Below are positions 49,026-57,859 of a DNA stretch of 64,000 nt, in pieces. Location of the stretch: the NCBI RefSeq assembly GCF_010723305.1, contig NZ_BLKW01000004.1, forward strand, positions 744,001-808,000. The letters are read 5' to 3'. The stretch is from Mycobacterium botniense. Its GTDB lineage: Bacteria > Actinomycetota > Actinomycetes > Mycobacteriales > Mycobacteriaceae. Made by a program: the position numbers and the translations under genes. The first letter of the stretch is position 1. Each line of letters opens with the position of its first letter. Under the pieces are notes generated by a model that was not told the DNA's origin, did no database searches, and was given only the letters and a program-made list of their open reading frames with translations.

Positions 49026-49373
49026 GTGGTGCGGATCGAATGTCTGCCCTCCGCCTGGCAGCACAGCATCACAAGCGATGAGATCCGCGCGGTGATCTCC
49101 TATCCGCTCCTGCGGTACGGGATCACCACCGTCTACGCAGACGCCGACACCTACATGTTTGTCGGGAACAGGGTCAACAACGAACCATGGATCGAGGTTG
49201 CAGCCGAAGACCAAGACGGGCACACATGGGTGGTTTTTCACGCAATGATGCTCACCCTCCGTGTCGCTGACGAGGTCTATGACATCTCTGGCGGCATCAT
49301 CGACCTCCGCAGCGACCTGTCGCCGCAACGACCGTATATCGGCCCCCGGTACGACAGAGAAGAGGAAATCTGA
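49026..49373 (+). CDS. toxin-like small protein of a putative TA pair
   Basis: 115 residues from GTG (a second GTG follows directly). The compact alpha/beta pattern SDEIRAVISYPLLRYGITTVYADADTYMFVG, EPWIEVAAEDQDGHTWVVFHAMMLT recalls small toxins with a C-terminal HAM element. Downstream by two bases lies a CopG-like antitoxin. Order toxin-then-antitoxin, shared palindromic promoter. Function inferred from context; the fold is not firmly identified. Confidence 0.55.
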   Translation: MVRIECLPSAWQHSITSDEIRAVISYPLLRYGITTVYADADTYMFVGNRVNNEPWIEVAAEDQDGHTWVVFHAMMLTLRVADEVYDISGGIIDLRSDLSPQRPYIGPRYDREEEI

Positions 49374-49375
49374 CC

Positions 49376-49660
49376 ATGGCGAAGAGAAGCGCTAAGGATT
49401 ACGAAGAGATGAGCCGCGCTGTTGAATCTGGCGCGTATACCGTGCGCGGCCCGATGGAGTTCGGCGCCACGCTACGCATGGGCCGCCCCATCAAAGGCAC
49501 CCCGACGGCGGGTAAGACGCCGGGAGTGACTGTCCGGCTCCCCACTTCTCTGCGTGTCGAGATCGAAAAGCGGGTCAAGGCCGGGGAATCCCGCTCAGAG
49601 TCAGAACTGATCCGTCAGGCAGTCGTGGAATACCTCGAACGCCACCCAGGCGGTCGCTGA
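49376..49660 (+). CDS. CopG/ribbon-helix-helix antitoxin-like protein
   Basis: 94 residues from ATG with AGAAGAGGA eight bases upstream. Residues about 50-90 (GVTVRLPTSLRVEIEKRVKAGESRSESELIRQAVVEYLERH, middle part) are a ribbon-helix-helix DNA-binding domain: beta strand VTVRLP, then two helices with SRSESELIRQAV. The N-terminal 45 residues (SAKDYEEMSRAVESGAYTVRGP) likely form the partner-binding tail. Probably represses the promoter upstream. Confidence 0.7.
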   Translation: MAKRSAKDYEEMSRAVESGAYTVRGPMEFGATLRMGRPIKGTPTAGKTPGVTVRLPTSLRVEIEKRVKAGESRSESELIRQAVVEYLERHPGGR

Positions 49661-49737
49661 CGCACGATGCCACGGATCGCGCCTCCAATGTCACCTAATC
49701 CAAGCTGTTTGGCGGTTCCCGCGGCAGGGGGAGCGAG

Positions 49738-51225
49738 TTGAGGAAGGAAGTCAAGCTCCGCCTCTCAGGAGATCTGTTTGGCGGCGATCCACGTGGCCTG
49801 CTTCGCCATCTGGAGCTCAATGGCCGGCATTTGGGCGAGGACCGGTGGTCGGTGTGGTCGGTCGATGACGGCAGCTTTATGAGTCTCCGCGATCTCGCCG
49901 ATGAGACGGAGTCCTCCAACCGCTTCGACCTTCTCAAGGACGTTCCCGATCCAGTCATTCGGCTCGATGATGATCCCGAGATCGTTCGGCTCTACACGGA
50001 ACTGTGTGAGCAGCTCACACGGAGAATGACCAACGTCTCGGACATAACCGCATCGTTTCACAAGATCCAAGCCGACCTCGCCAGATCCACAAACGGTGAC
50101 GAGTTGATAAGCATCGTGCGACATGCTTACGACAACATCCGACAAGTATCCATCGAAAATTCCGGCGCACTTGCGTTTCCACATCCGAGTGTCCATTTGA
50201 TCTCTTCGACCGATCTGCTGATTCGACGAGCGCGGCTGCCCGGACTCATGTTCCGGTTTGATCAAGACCCCGATGCCTTGAAGACGATGGCGGCATGTAG
50301 TGGAAAGGAAGGAGGTTATTTCGATTCCCAGGCCGCGTGGTATAGAGAGATCATCGGGGTAGTGCACTACCTGGGGCCGCTTCTGGGTTGCCTCAGCCCT
50401 CGATTCTGGTGCCTGCCAACTGGACGCCCTCCGTTCGCCGTCCTGTTCAACCTGGGGAGGGATATCAGCGGTCTGAGAAGCTCGCCAATGGAGCCCATGC
50501 AACTGCTGCCGGAGTTTGGCCGCATGGATCCGGTTCCGCCCGTGGAACTGACACCAACATCATGTAGGCACGCAATCCACTGGTGGACAACACGGCTGAA
50601 TCAGATGTTTCGATACCTGTGCGATCCAACGACGTTCAGGAATGCAAACGGCGAATACGATCCGTATGAACACCAACATTGGCTACTTACGTTCGGCCAA
50701 GTCTTTGGCCTCACGACGGCTCTACAGGCTTCCGGTCGCAACCACGCGGTCCAACGAGCATTGATGAATACTTTGCTCGATACGTACGCGGATCGAATCC
50801 GAATCGGAGGACGCGGATTCAAGCAGCTGTGTACTTTGCAGTACGCAAAGAAGGTCGCTGACCGACTGCGCACGAGGATGCCCGATGACGTTGCAGCGAT
50901 CCTCATGCCGATCGCTGACCGAGCTGTCGAGAGTCGCCGAGGTTTCCAAGATGGGTTCTTCATTCGAAGACAGCGCCGGGATAAGAACGTCATCGTCAGG
51001 ATTCCGGGAGAGCGTCCCGCACATCTGCAACCAGAGCGGGCGACAGCTGTGCTCTTGAGAGTCTTGCGCAACGCCACCCACGGATTCGGTGGCAGGGACC
51101 CTCGGCCGGCGAACAACAAGGAACTCATTGCCGAGCGTCTGTTGGCGCACCACGACGGTGGCGAGTCCCCGATACTGAGTCCACCCGGTTCTAGAGTCGG
51201 GTTTTGTTGTTCTGGATTCAGTTGA
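49738..51225 (+). CDS. large protein of unknown function, 3' end disrupted by IS fragment
   Basis: 495 residues as read, from a TTG with AGGGGGAG just upstream. No recognised domain in most of it: charged and helical, with a conserved-looking WLLTFGQVFGLTTALQ and DTYADRIRIGG. Near the C-terminus LLRVLRNATHGFGG (R441, R444, N445, H448) looks like a HEPN R-x4/6-H nuclease motif. Base composition is visibly lower in GC than its neighbours (for example around 50,640-50,700). After LLAHHDGG the frame runs into an IS3 end (about 51176), so the last 16-20 residues are foreign and the native tail is lost. A defence role is a guess from context. Confidence 0.55.
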   Translation: MRKEVKLRLSGDLFGGDPRGLLRHLELNGRHLGEDRWSVWSVDDGSFMSLRDLADETESSNRFDLLKDVPDPVIRLDDDPEIVRLYTELCEQLTRRMTNVSDITASFHKIQADLARSTNGDELISIVRHAYDNIRQVSIENSGALAFPHPSVHLISSTDLLIRRARLPGLMFRFDQDPDALKTMAACSGKEGGYFDSQAAWYREIIGVVHYLGPLLGCLSPRFWCLPTGRPPFAVLFNLGRDISGLRSSPMEPMQLLPEFGRMDPVPPVELTPTSCRHAIHWWTTRLNQMFRYLCDPTTFRNANGEYDPYEHQHWLLTFGQVFGLTTALQASGRNHAVQRALMNTLLDTYADRIRIGGRGFKQLCTLQYAKKVADRLRTRMPDDVAAILMPIADRAVESRRGFQDGFFIRRQRRDKNVIVRIPGERPAHLQPERATAVLLRVLRNATHGFGGRDPRPANNKELIAERLLAHHDGGESPILSPPGSRVGFCCSGFS

Positions 51226-51533
51226 TTTCGCAGGCCACAGGGGTGTGGTGTGGCTGCATTGGGCAGCGTACTCGGCCGGGGTGAGGTAGCCCAGTGCGGA
51301 GTGACGGTGCCGGTGATTATGTTCGTGCTTGAAGTCGCCGATGACTACTCGGGCCTCCAGCAGGTTGGTCCAGTGGTTGCGGTTGAGGCACTCCTTCCTG
51401 AGCCTGCTGTTGAACGATTCGATGTAGGCGTTGTCCCACGGCGCTCCGGGTGGAATGTAGGACAATCCGACTGTTCCGTCACAAAACTGTTGCAACGCTT
51501 GCGAAATCATCTCCGGGCCGTTATCCATGCGTG
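51176..51533 (-). mobile_element. IS3-family transposase fragment
   Basis: C-terminal part of an IS3-type (rve) integrase: MDNGPEMISQALQQFC, SYIPPGAPWDNAYIESFNSRLRKECL, DFKHEHNHRHRHSALGYLTPAEYA, with catalytic D and E. A frameshift near 51,240 loses the usual HTPVACEIN ending. One outer end carries TGAGTCCACCCGG, likely the terminal inverted repeat. The 5' part is missing and the break at 51,533 joins the hsdR remnant. Confidence 0.75.
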
Positions 51534-52294
51534 TTTGAGCTGCTTGGCCAGTTCGACGAGCTCGGCGACGACGGCCGCCGCATCCAGAGCATGGTTCTGA
51601 TACCGCAAGACTGAGCTGGCGAGCATCTCGGAAAACGTCCGCTCTGCCACGAGATTTCGTTTGCCGACAGCCTTGATCTCGTCCGCAAGCAGACGCTTGA
51701 GCATCTCGATCTGCAGGTTTGGGCGATCGCTCTGGCGGAACTTATCGATGAAATTCTCGTCGATCAACGACAGGTCAGGTCGTTCCATCCCCGCTTCGGC
51801 GTAGATATCGAGGACTCTAGTACTGGAGATATGCTCTGAGACAATCTGTTTGACGGCTACGTCGACTTCGGCCTCGATGTCGGCGCCCTCGCGGTCCGCG
51901 CCTCGATCTTGGCGATCGAGGCGCGGACAGCTTCGATGAAAGCGACGTCTTCGCGGATCGCCAGCGCTTCGTCGGCGGGCACGCACATGGCAAACAGCGA
52001 CCTTGCGCGACGCGCGTGCGCCATGAATCGGCACTTCAGACACGGTGTCTCCTTGGTGCACGGTAACTCTGGAAGGCCCGGGTGATAGCCCAGCAGCCAG
52101 TCAGCGGTGCCCGCAACCGCGCGGATGCTGCCATCACTGGCTCTGAAGTCAACCGGAACACCTTCAGTTAGAAGGCGGTACGCGCGCCAGTTTTCCGACT
52201 CGGCCACCTGCGACTCCGGCCGCAGGGCTGTCTTCAGCACATCGTCGACGGCGTCCAGGGGCATCAGAAAGAGTATGCCCGGCATCCCGACCAT
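51532..52294 (-). pseudogene. hsdR: type I restriction HsdR remnant with internal deletion
   Basis: Two frames cover pieces of a type I restriction endonuclease. The N-terminal piece (about 52294-52100) has VDDVLKTALRPESQ and AYRLLTEGVPVDFRASDGSI, as in HsdR N-terminal domains. Then the frame leaps to a C-terminal piece (RRARSLFAMCVPADEALAIREDVAFIEAVR), losing the helicase and nuclease core. A second shift near 51,890 is needed to read VDVAVKQIVSEHISSTRVLDIYAEAG through LDAAAVVAELVELAKQL. Beyond this an IS3 fragment replaces the end. Non-functional. Confidence 0.75.
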
Positions 52295-52394
52295 CCCGAG
52301 CTGATTTCAGCCTCGGCTACAGACAGGGGGTCGTCAAACCAGTTTAATGATCTCGACGCTGGTGATCAGTGACCGATTCCTGGCTGGGCGTCTG

Positions 52395-53750
52395 CTACCG
52401 GGTCTCGCCAAGTTCTTTTAGAAGCTGCGCGAGGTTGGCGCGGGCGAACGCGAAGCGCTGATGCTGTAGGTATCTATCGCGCAGGGTGCCCGGGTCGACA
52501 CCGGCGTGCAGCAGCAGCAGACTCCGCAGCAGCCACGGGGTAATCGTGGTGACTACCAACCACCGGCGATAGCTGAGCGCCAGGGGTTTCTTTGCTTTGC
52601 CTTGCAGCCGGTGATGGGCGAATTGGTTTCGAGTCTTTGTCAGACGAGCTGGCAGATCAGGTACCGACTCCACGATTTCCGGGACCGCACCACTGACCCT
52701 CGCCACAACAGCGTCGGCACGAGCCCGGAAACTTACCTCGGTGAGGAATTGGGTTGCCTGCATCACCTGCTCGCGGTCGAGCCCCTCAGCCTTTGCTTGA
52801 GCGCCAGCACCGTGCCGCGCAGCTTCACGAATCCGCTGAAAGGCAGATTTTGTCACGTCAGGAAACCGCGACTGTTCGTACGGCAGTCGGCGGTGTAGTC
52901 CCTCAACCAGTGAAGTGAGCACTTGTGCCTGCACCTGCAAAACACCCTCGACGGGTTTCGCCACCGCCCACGCCAGGCCGTCGAGAGTGTCATTGAGCGC
53001 GATCCATTTTGCGAACCGCTCCACCGTCAACTCTTCACGTGGCAGCAGCGTCTCCGGATTGACACGATTCGCCGATTCGCAGAATGCTGGGCCGTGCACT
53101 GTGAGCCAAGGTCCATTGGCGTCGACGCGCACCTGTGTATCACGGATGACCAGATCCTGGTCTGTGACCAGTTGGGCCAACACCAGACAACCCGACACCA
53201 CCCGGATCTCAAGTTGCCGCAGCGTCACTGGAGTCGATGAGGCGTACACCAGCCAGTTGCCCTCCTCAGAGGCCTCCACACTTAGCGTGGACCCATCATC
53301 GGCGACCACACTCGATTCACCTGCGGCAAGATGCGCCAGCCAGTATGGGTCATCTATGCGGAACCGCACGGCGCTGTAAGGCTGATCGGTACCGGCCACG
53401 TGGGCGCCCAGCACCGCGGCACCGGCGACATAGTGTGGCGGAGGGCTAAACTGCCCGTCGCCGCCATGGTTCTGCGCGTCGAGCAATGTGACCGACTCGC
53501 CGCTGTCCAGCTGGCCGTGCAATGTGATCGGCTGAAACGCCTGGATCGACTTGGCCGGATCCGCCGAAAAAGCAACGCCCTTCCCCCCGCAGGGAGTGTT
53601 GAAAACGTGCACCCGCGGGTCAGCGACCAGGCCGGCGGAAAGACATGCTTCTGGCTGCTTCCCAACCTCAGCAGTGAACTTCCCCTGCACCCGCAAACTG
53701 GGATTCTCGAGCATCCAAAACTCGCCACCCACTGGCTCTACCTCACTCAC
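52395..53750 (-). CDS. apeA: ApeA-like HEPN anti-phage protein
   Basis: 451 residues from a GTG with GAGAGG five bases upstream. N-terminal half matches the ApeA N-terminal domain in layout (EFWMLENPSLRVQGKFTAE, ITLHGQLDSGESVTLLDAQ, VLGAHV). The C-terminal half is an Apea-like HEPN domain with the nuclease motif RNQFAH (R374, N375, H379; R-x4-H) in LTKTRNQFAHHRLQG. ApeA is a described single-gene phage-defence system thought to act as a HEPN RNase after infection. Gene intact, between an hsdR remnant and an integrase remnant. Family call from motif and layout, not a search. Confidence 0.75.
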   Translation of the reverse strand: MSEVEPVGGEFWMLENPSLRVQGKFTAEVGKQPEACLSAGLVADPRVHVFNTPCGGKGVAFSADPAKSIQAFQPITLHGQLDSGESVTLLDAQNHGGDGQFSPPPHYVAGAAVLGAHVAGTDQPYSAVRFRIDDPYWLAHLAAGESSVVADDGSTLSVEASEEGNWLVYASSTPVTLRQLEIRVVSGCLVLAQLVTDQDLVIRDTQVRVDANGPWLTVHGPAFCESANRVNPETLLPREELTVERFAKWIALNDTLDGLAWAVAKPVEGVLQVQAQVLTSLVEGLHRRLPYEQSRFPDVTKSAFQRIREAARHGAGAQAKAEGLDREQVMQATQFLTEVSFRARADAVVARVSGAVPEIVESVPDLPARLTKTRNQFAHHRLQGKAKKPLALSYRRWLVVTTITPWLLRSLLLLHAGVDPGTLRDRYLQHQRFAFARANLAQLLKELGETR

Positions 53751-53798
53751 TGAACCTCTCGAAACCAGTAAGAAAAGTTCTCACACTCCAGGGGGCGC

Positions 53799-54485
53799 AG
53801 TGCTCAAATACGCACAACGGACCAGGAAGATCGTCGAGAATGTGGCCAGCGAGATCAAGCGGGCCGAAGACTTGCCGACCGCGACGGAGCGGGAGCGGCG
53901 CGACCTGACCCACGCCGAGCTGCTTCAGTTGGCAAGGGCAACCGAGCGGTTCGAGACGCTGACCCTGGTTCTCGGCTACTGCGGACTGCGCTTCGGTGAG
54001 GCAGCGGCGCTGCGCCGCAGGCATGTGGGCGACCGGGAGTTGACGATCCGCTCATCGGCGACGTATGTCACCGGCAGAGGGATTGTCGAGACCACCACGA
54101 CGACGAACCGGGTGCGTCACGTGCCCGTTCCCGAGCCGGTATGGGAGTGGCTGCGGCGAGCTGCCAACCGAGCCCAATGCCCTCGTGTTCCCAAGCCATC
54201 GCGGCGGGCACCTACCTATTGAGGAGTACCGCAGAGCGTTCGACAAGGCATGCAAGGCGGTTGGCATCACCGACCTGGACGCAACTGCTGAGACACACCA
54301 CGGCATCCCTCGCGATCAGCGCGGGCGCTAATGTCAAGATCGTGCAGAGGCTTCTAGGACACGCCACAGCGGCCATGACCTCGGACCGTTATGGCCACCT
54401 GCTCAGTGACGACCTGGCGGGAGCGGCAGATGCGCTCGGCAAAGCCATCGTAAGCACTGCGGTATATCGACCAGGATCTAGTTAA
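53799..54485 (+). pseudogene. tyrosine integrase remnant
   Basis: Core of a phage-type tyrosine recombinase spread over three frames. The first frame has LTHAELLQLARATERFETL and LVLGYCGLRFGEAAALRR (first catalytic Arg). Near 54,170 it shifts to ELPTEPNALVFPSHRGGHLP. Near 54,280 it shifts again to LLRHTTASLAISAGANVKIVQRLLGH, ending AMTSDRYGHLLSDDL with the Tyr. The N-terminal arm-binding domain is missing. Lies 33 bases before a tRNA gene, where such integrases usually act. Inactive. Confidence 0.8.
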
Positions 54486-54518
54486 CTATGGAGGCATATC
54501 TGCAGCCAGTTGACCCAC

Positions 54519-54592
54519 GGGGCGGTAGCTCAGTCGGTTAGAGCCGCGGACTCATAATCCGTTGGTCGCGGGTTCGAGTCCCGCCCGCCCCA
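54519..54592 (+). tRNA. tRNA with CAT anticodon (Met, or Ile2)
   Basis: 74 bases: acceptor GGGGCGG pairs with CCGCCCC, D-arm TAGCTCAGTCGGTTAGAGC, anticodon loop CTCATAA with CAT, T-arm GGTTCGAGTCC. CCA not encoded. Elongator Met and lysidine-modified Ile2 share this anticodon; the sequence alone does not settle which. Confidence 0.92.
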
Positions 54593-54636
54593 CGACTTAA
54601 AAAGCGGTAAGAGGCTTTGCCGGCCGGCCGAACCGG

Positions 54637-55323
54637 TCAGCTGCCGGCGCACACCAGAGAGTGCGTCACGCGAGTGCCCACAAAGCGGAATTCGTGCGCG
54701 GGACGGCGCAGGGGCTCGACGGTGGTATCCGCGTGCACGATGACTCCGCCACCGGAGGGGATTCCCAGCCCGGTGGCCGCTCCGTTCAGCAATTCGATCG
54801 TGCGCGACAGCCGTGTCCACCCGGCTCGCTCGTCATGGGTGTCGATGACCAGGGGGATGAGCTTAAACAGCTCGAGCAGCTCGGTCACGGGAGAGCCCGA
54901 TGTGCCGACGATCCCATAGCGTCCGAGCTGAACCGCGCCGGCTGAAACGCCCACCAGCACCGCCCCGTGGGCATACCGGTCCACGATCACATCCTTCATG
55001 CCGGTGTTCTCGAACGTGTTCCAGCCCAGACGCACGTCGCCGCCCGCCAGGACGATCAGCTGGGCGCGCTGCAAAAAGGCGCGGTCTGCTGGGCCGAACG
55101 CCGAATCAATCATGCGACGGTCGCTGATCCCACTCGCATCCGCGGCCGCTGCAAAGATCTCGTAGAACTCCGGGCGGTCGCCGTTGGAGGCGCCGATATA
55201 GGCTGCGGCCAGTGGTGTGTCCGGGGCCAATCCGTCGCAGGCGGACTCCAGCAACAGTCGGTCTTGCCGCTTCCAGAACAGCAGCTGACTGTCCGCCAGC
55301 AGATAGAGCGGTTGGACTGACAT
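54637..55323 (-). CDS. S51-family serine peptidase-like protein
   Basis: 228 residues from ATG (MSVQPLYLLADSQLL). Dipeptidase E/cyanophycinase fold: AAAYIGASNGDRPEFYEIF, LIVLAGGDVRLGWNTFE, and the nucleophile elbow VGVSAGAVQLG with S127. It overlaps the stop of the upstream glycosidase by one base, so the two are translated together. No signal peptide. Substrate unknown; cyanophycin itself is unlikely here. Confidence 0.82.
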   Translation of the reverse strand: MSVQPLYLLADSQLLFWKRQDRLLLESACDGLAPDTPLAAAYIGASNGDRPEFYEIFAAAADASGISDRRMIDSAFGPADRAFLQRAQLIVLAGGDVRLGWNTFENTGMKDVIVDRYAHGAVLVGVSAGAVQLGRYGIVGTSGSPVTELLELFKLIPLVIDTHDERAGWTRLSRTIELLNGAATGLGIPSGGGVIVHADTTVEPLRRPAHEFRFVGTRVTHSLVCAGS

Positions 55324-56447
55324 CAGAGCCTGCTCAGCGTGCGAATCGTGTGAATTTCGGTCTCCCGGTAGGGCCGTCCGTCGGGTTGGAGCAGGTCTTG
55401 AAACCAGGGCTTCGGCACGGTCGCGTACGGGTGCTCCCAGGATTCCCAGGGAAAGTACGTTTGGGTTTTGCCGGCGACTAAACCCCAACTGATCGCACCA
55501 ACGTTGTGCCGCTTCGCAATTGGCAAGATCCCGTCAACGGTGTTGCCGAGCGTCCGAGCCAGATACTCGGTGCAGAGGATCGGCCGTCCCAATGGGGACA
55601 GTTCGGTGATGCGGGCCTCGAAGGCCGCTGGTTCCGCATAACAGTGGAAGGTGACGACGTCCGAGTTGTCCAGTTGAATGGTGGTGATTTCACTGCGGCG
55701 CTGGCGATCTCCCCACTCACCAACCCACACCCCACTGGTTAGCGGCTGAGCTGGATCAACCGAACGCGCCCAGCCGAACGCCAAGGAGAGCAGGTCGGCG
55801 ACACGCTCCTGCTTGTCTTTCCGCTCGACCGTGCGATACGCGCGCGCAGGATTGTCGGGCTCATTCCACACGTCCCAACCCAACACGCGATCATCCGTGC
55901 GGAACTGGTTCAACACTCCCGTGACATAGTTGAGCAGAGTTCGGCGGTAGTCGAGATCATCGAGGTGTTCAGCGCCCGGGCTTTGCACCCAACCGGAATT
56001 GTGGACCCCAGGCTTGGGTGCGCGTTGCCGTCCGGGTTTGGGGAACGGATCCCAGCATGAGTCGAAGAAGACAAAGAGCGGTTTGATGCAGTGGCGCGCC
56101 GCAATGGTGACAAACTGCGCCAGGCGGCGTTGGAAGCCTCGCTGGTCTTGGGCCCAGAGCTGATCGTGCAGGAAAACCCGCACAGTGTTGAGGCCGTACA
56201 ACTGGGCCCAGCCGAGCTCGGTATCGATGCGCTGGGGGTCGAAGGTGTCGGCCTGAAACATCTCGAGCTGGTTGATGGCGTTTGAGGTGATGTAGTTCGC
56301 GCCGACCAGCCAGCCTTGTGCTTGATACCAGCGATTGGCGCGGTCAGGTGACCACCGGCTGTGCTCTGCGGCGGCGCGGGGTGCCCGGATCAGCGCAGAG
56401 CCCGCCGCCAGCAGCAGGGGTAGCTTGAGCACCGTTCGGCGCCTCAC
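55323..56447 (-). CDS. Tat-exported GH5-like glycoside hydrolase
   Basis: 374 residues from a GTG that places a twin-arginine signal (VRRRTVLKLPLLLAAGSALIRAPRAA) at the N-terminus; longer starts hide it. TIM-barrel glycosidase of the GH5/GH-A clan: LGWAQLYGLNTVRVFLHD, VLGWDVWNEPDNP (acid/base E196), VVTFHCYAEP, and RPILCTEYLART (nucleophile E294). Secreted folded; could trim plant-, host- or self-derived glycan. Coupled to the S51-type peptidase. Confidence 0.83.
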   Translation of the reverse strand: MRRRTVLKLPLLLAAGSALIRAPRAAAEHSRWSPDRANRWYQAQGWLVGANYITSNAINQLEMFQADTFDPQRIDTELGWAQLYGLNTVRVFLHDQLWAQDQRGFQRRLAQFVTIAARHCIKPLFVFFDSCWDPFPKPGRQRAPKPGVHNSGWVQSPGAEHLDDLDYRRTLLNYVTGVLNQFRTDDRVLGWDVWNEPDNPARAYRTVERKDKQERVADLLSLAFGWARSVDPAQPLTSGVWVGEWGDRQRRSEITTIQLDNSDVVTFHCYAEPAAFEARITELSPLGRPILCTEYLARTLGNTVDGILPIAKRHNVGAISWGLVAGKTQTYFPWESWEHPYATVPKPWFQDLLQPDGRPYRETEIHTIRTLSRL

Positions 56448-56707
56448 GCAGTGACCATAGTCCCGGTCGGGCCGCAGTACGCAAGCACACCGGCGCTGAG
56501 AGCGCAGACATCCGCCCTCGCGGAGGTCGGTGGCGCCTATCAACGCCTGGCGTAAAGCCAGCGCGGTGATGCGACAGAGTCGCCCGGCGCGAACCTTCCC
56601 TGTTGGCGGTTTGCGGCGCTACCGGTCGCAGAGGCGGCATCGCACGACAGCGCAGCCCCATACAGTGCACCACCAAGAACCCGCGCAGTTTGCCTGCGCG
56701 GAGGACG

Positions 56708-57499
56708 TCAGTGCTGCCAGCCGGGGATCACGTGCAGGTCGTCGCGGATGCGTTCCAGATCGCGCTGGATGGCCTGCACATCAGAGAGCGCATTTCCGAA
56801 CACCTGCTGGGTTTCCTGCGGGCTCGACGGCTGGACCTCAGGACAGTACGACACGATGGCACCAGCAGCGAATTCGGCGCTTTCGGTGGCATCCCATATC
56901 GACGACTGCTGCACGCGGCGGACGGCCTCTGCGAAGTTGGGCTCGCGTGCTAAAAAGTCGCAGACCGCATGCCCCTGGTCGTGCACGTATGCGCGGTTGG
57001 GAACCGGCACGCCCTGCTGTTGGAGCACATCGAGGAATGCTTTTTCGGCGATATCGGCCGACCGATCGATAGTCTGCGGCGCAGCCCGGTCGGGCCGGGT
57101 ACTTGACGACGGCGGACTGGGCGGTGCACCCGACGGTGCGAGTGCCGGCGGCTCGGCCGCCGGAGGTGAGTCGCGGACCGCCAACATCATCACCAGCACC
57201 GCGGCGACGGCTGCCACAGATAGCGGCAGCGCCGCAACAACACCCAAGCGGCGTGCCACACCCCTGCGCTGGACAAGCTTGTGACCGTCATGGTGATGGC
57301 CCTGCGACGAGGCATCGGGGATGACCTTGATCGGGCGGTGGTCAACCGTCTCGATTGGGTCTTCGCTGCGCTGTGCCAGGCGTTCATCAAGAAGGTCGTC
57401 GATCTGCCGACGCCACAGCTCGTCGCGCTGCCCTCGAATTGAGCGGCGCAATGCCGCGAGGCGCCGCAACTCCGAGTCGATCGTATCCCGATCGCGCAT
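56708..57499 (-). CDS. DUF732-domain membrane protein
   Basis: 263 residues. A cytosolic N-terminus rich in Arg/Glu (about 1-80) precedes one membrane helix (LGVVAALPLSVAAVAAVLVMMLA, about 86-108). A Pro/Ser-rich linker and an extracellular DUF732 domain follow (AFLDVLQQQGVPVPNRAYVHDQGHAVCDFL and AAGAIVSYCPEVQ with two Cys). DUF732 is a common mycobacterial secreted fold of unknown role. Confidence 0.8.
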   Translation of the reverse strand: MRDRDTIDSELRRLAALRRSIRGQRDELWRRQIDDLLDERLAQRSEDPIETVDHRPIKVIPDASSQGHHHDGHKLVQRRGVARRLGVVAALPLSVAAVAAVLVMMLAVRDSPPAAEPPALAPSGAPPSPPSSSTRPDRAAPQTIDRSADIAEKAFLDVLQQQGVPVPNRAYVHDQGHAVCDFLAREPNFAEAVRRVQQSSIWDATESAEFAAGAIVSYCPEVQPSSPQETQQVFGNALSDVQAIQRDLERIRDDLHVIPGWQH

Positions 57500-57589
57500 A
57501 CCCCGAGCCTAAAATCTGCCAGTGCGCGTCAGCTACCGGTCCGCCCCGCTTTTCGCTCCGTGAGCGCCGACCGGTGTTGTCGACGCGGT

Positions 57590-57859
57590 CTAATTACCGC
57601 CATAGGTGGGCCCCGGGACGCCATCGCGGTAGGTAACGCATTTCCCCGACGTGCCGGTGCCGGTGCAACAGGTCTCGATGAGAACGGGGTCGGCACCCCA
57701 ATGCGGTTGGACCTGCTCCGACGAGTATTGGCCGCCGGAGCTTCTGCAGGTGCTCTCGATATCGGTGCGCGCCTGGGCAAGAGGCGCAGCCGAGATCATC
57801 CCCGCTACGGCCAGTGTCAAGGCGGCAGCTGACATAGCACTGAATGCAGGGCGCTTCAT
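57590..57859 (-). CDS. small secreted cysteine-containing protein
   Basis: 89 residues from ATG, with GGAGG four bases upstream. Signal peptide MKRPAFSAMSAAALTLAVAGMISAAPLAQA (given in part), then DIESTCRSSGGQYSSEQV, VLIETCCTGTG and GKCVTYRDG with four Cys, likely two disulfides. Many such small secreted proteins exist in mycobacteria. Function unknown. Confidence 0.75.
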   Translation of the reverse strand: MKRPAFSAMSAAALTLAVAGMISAAPLAQARTDIESTCRSSGGQYSSEQVQPHWGADPVLIETCCTGTGTSGKCVTYRDGVPGPTYGGN

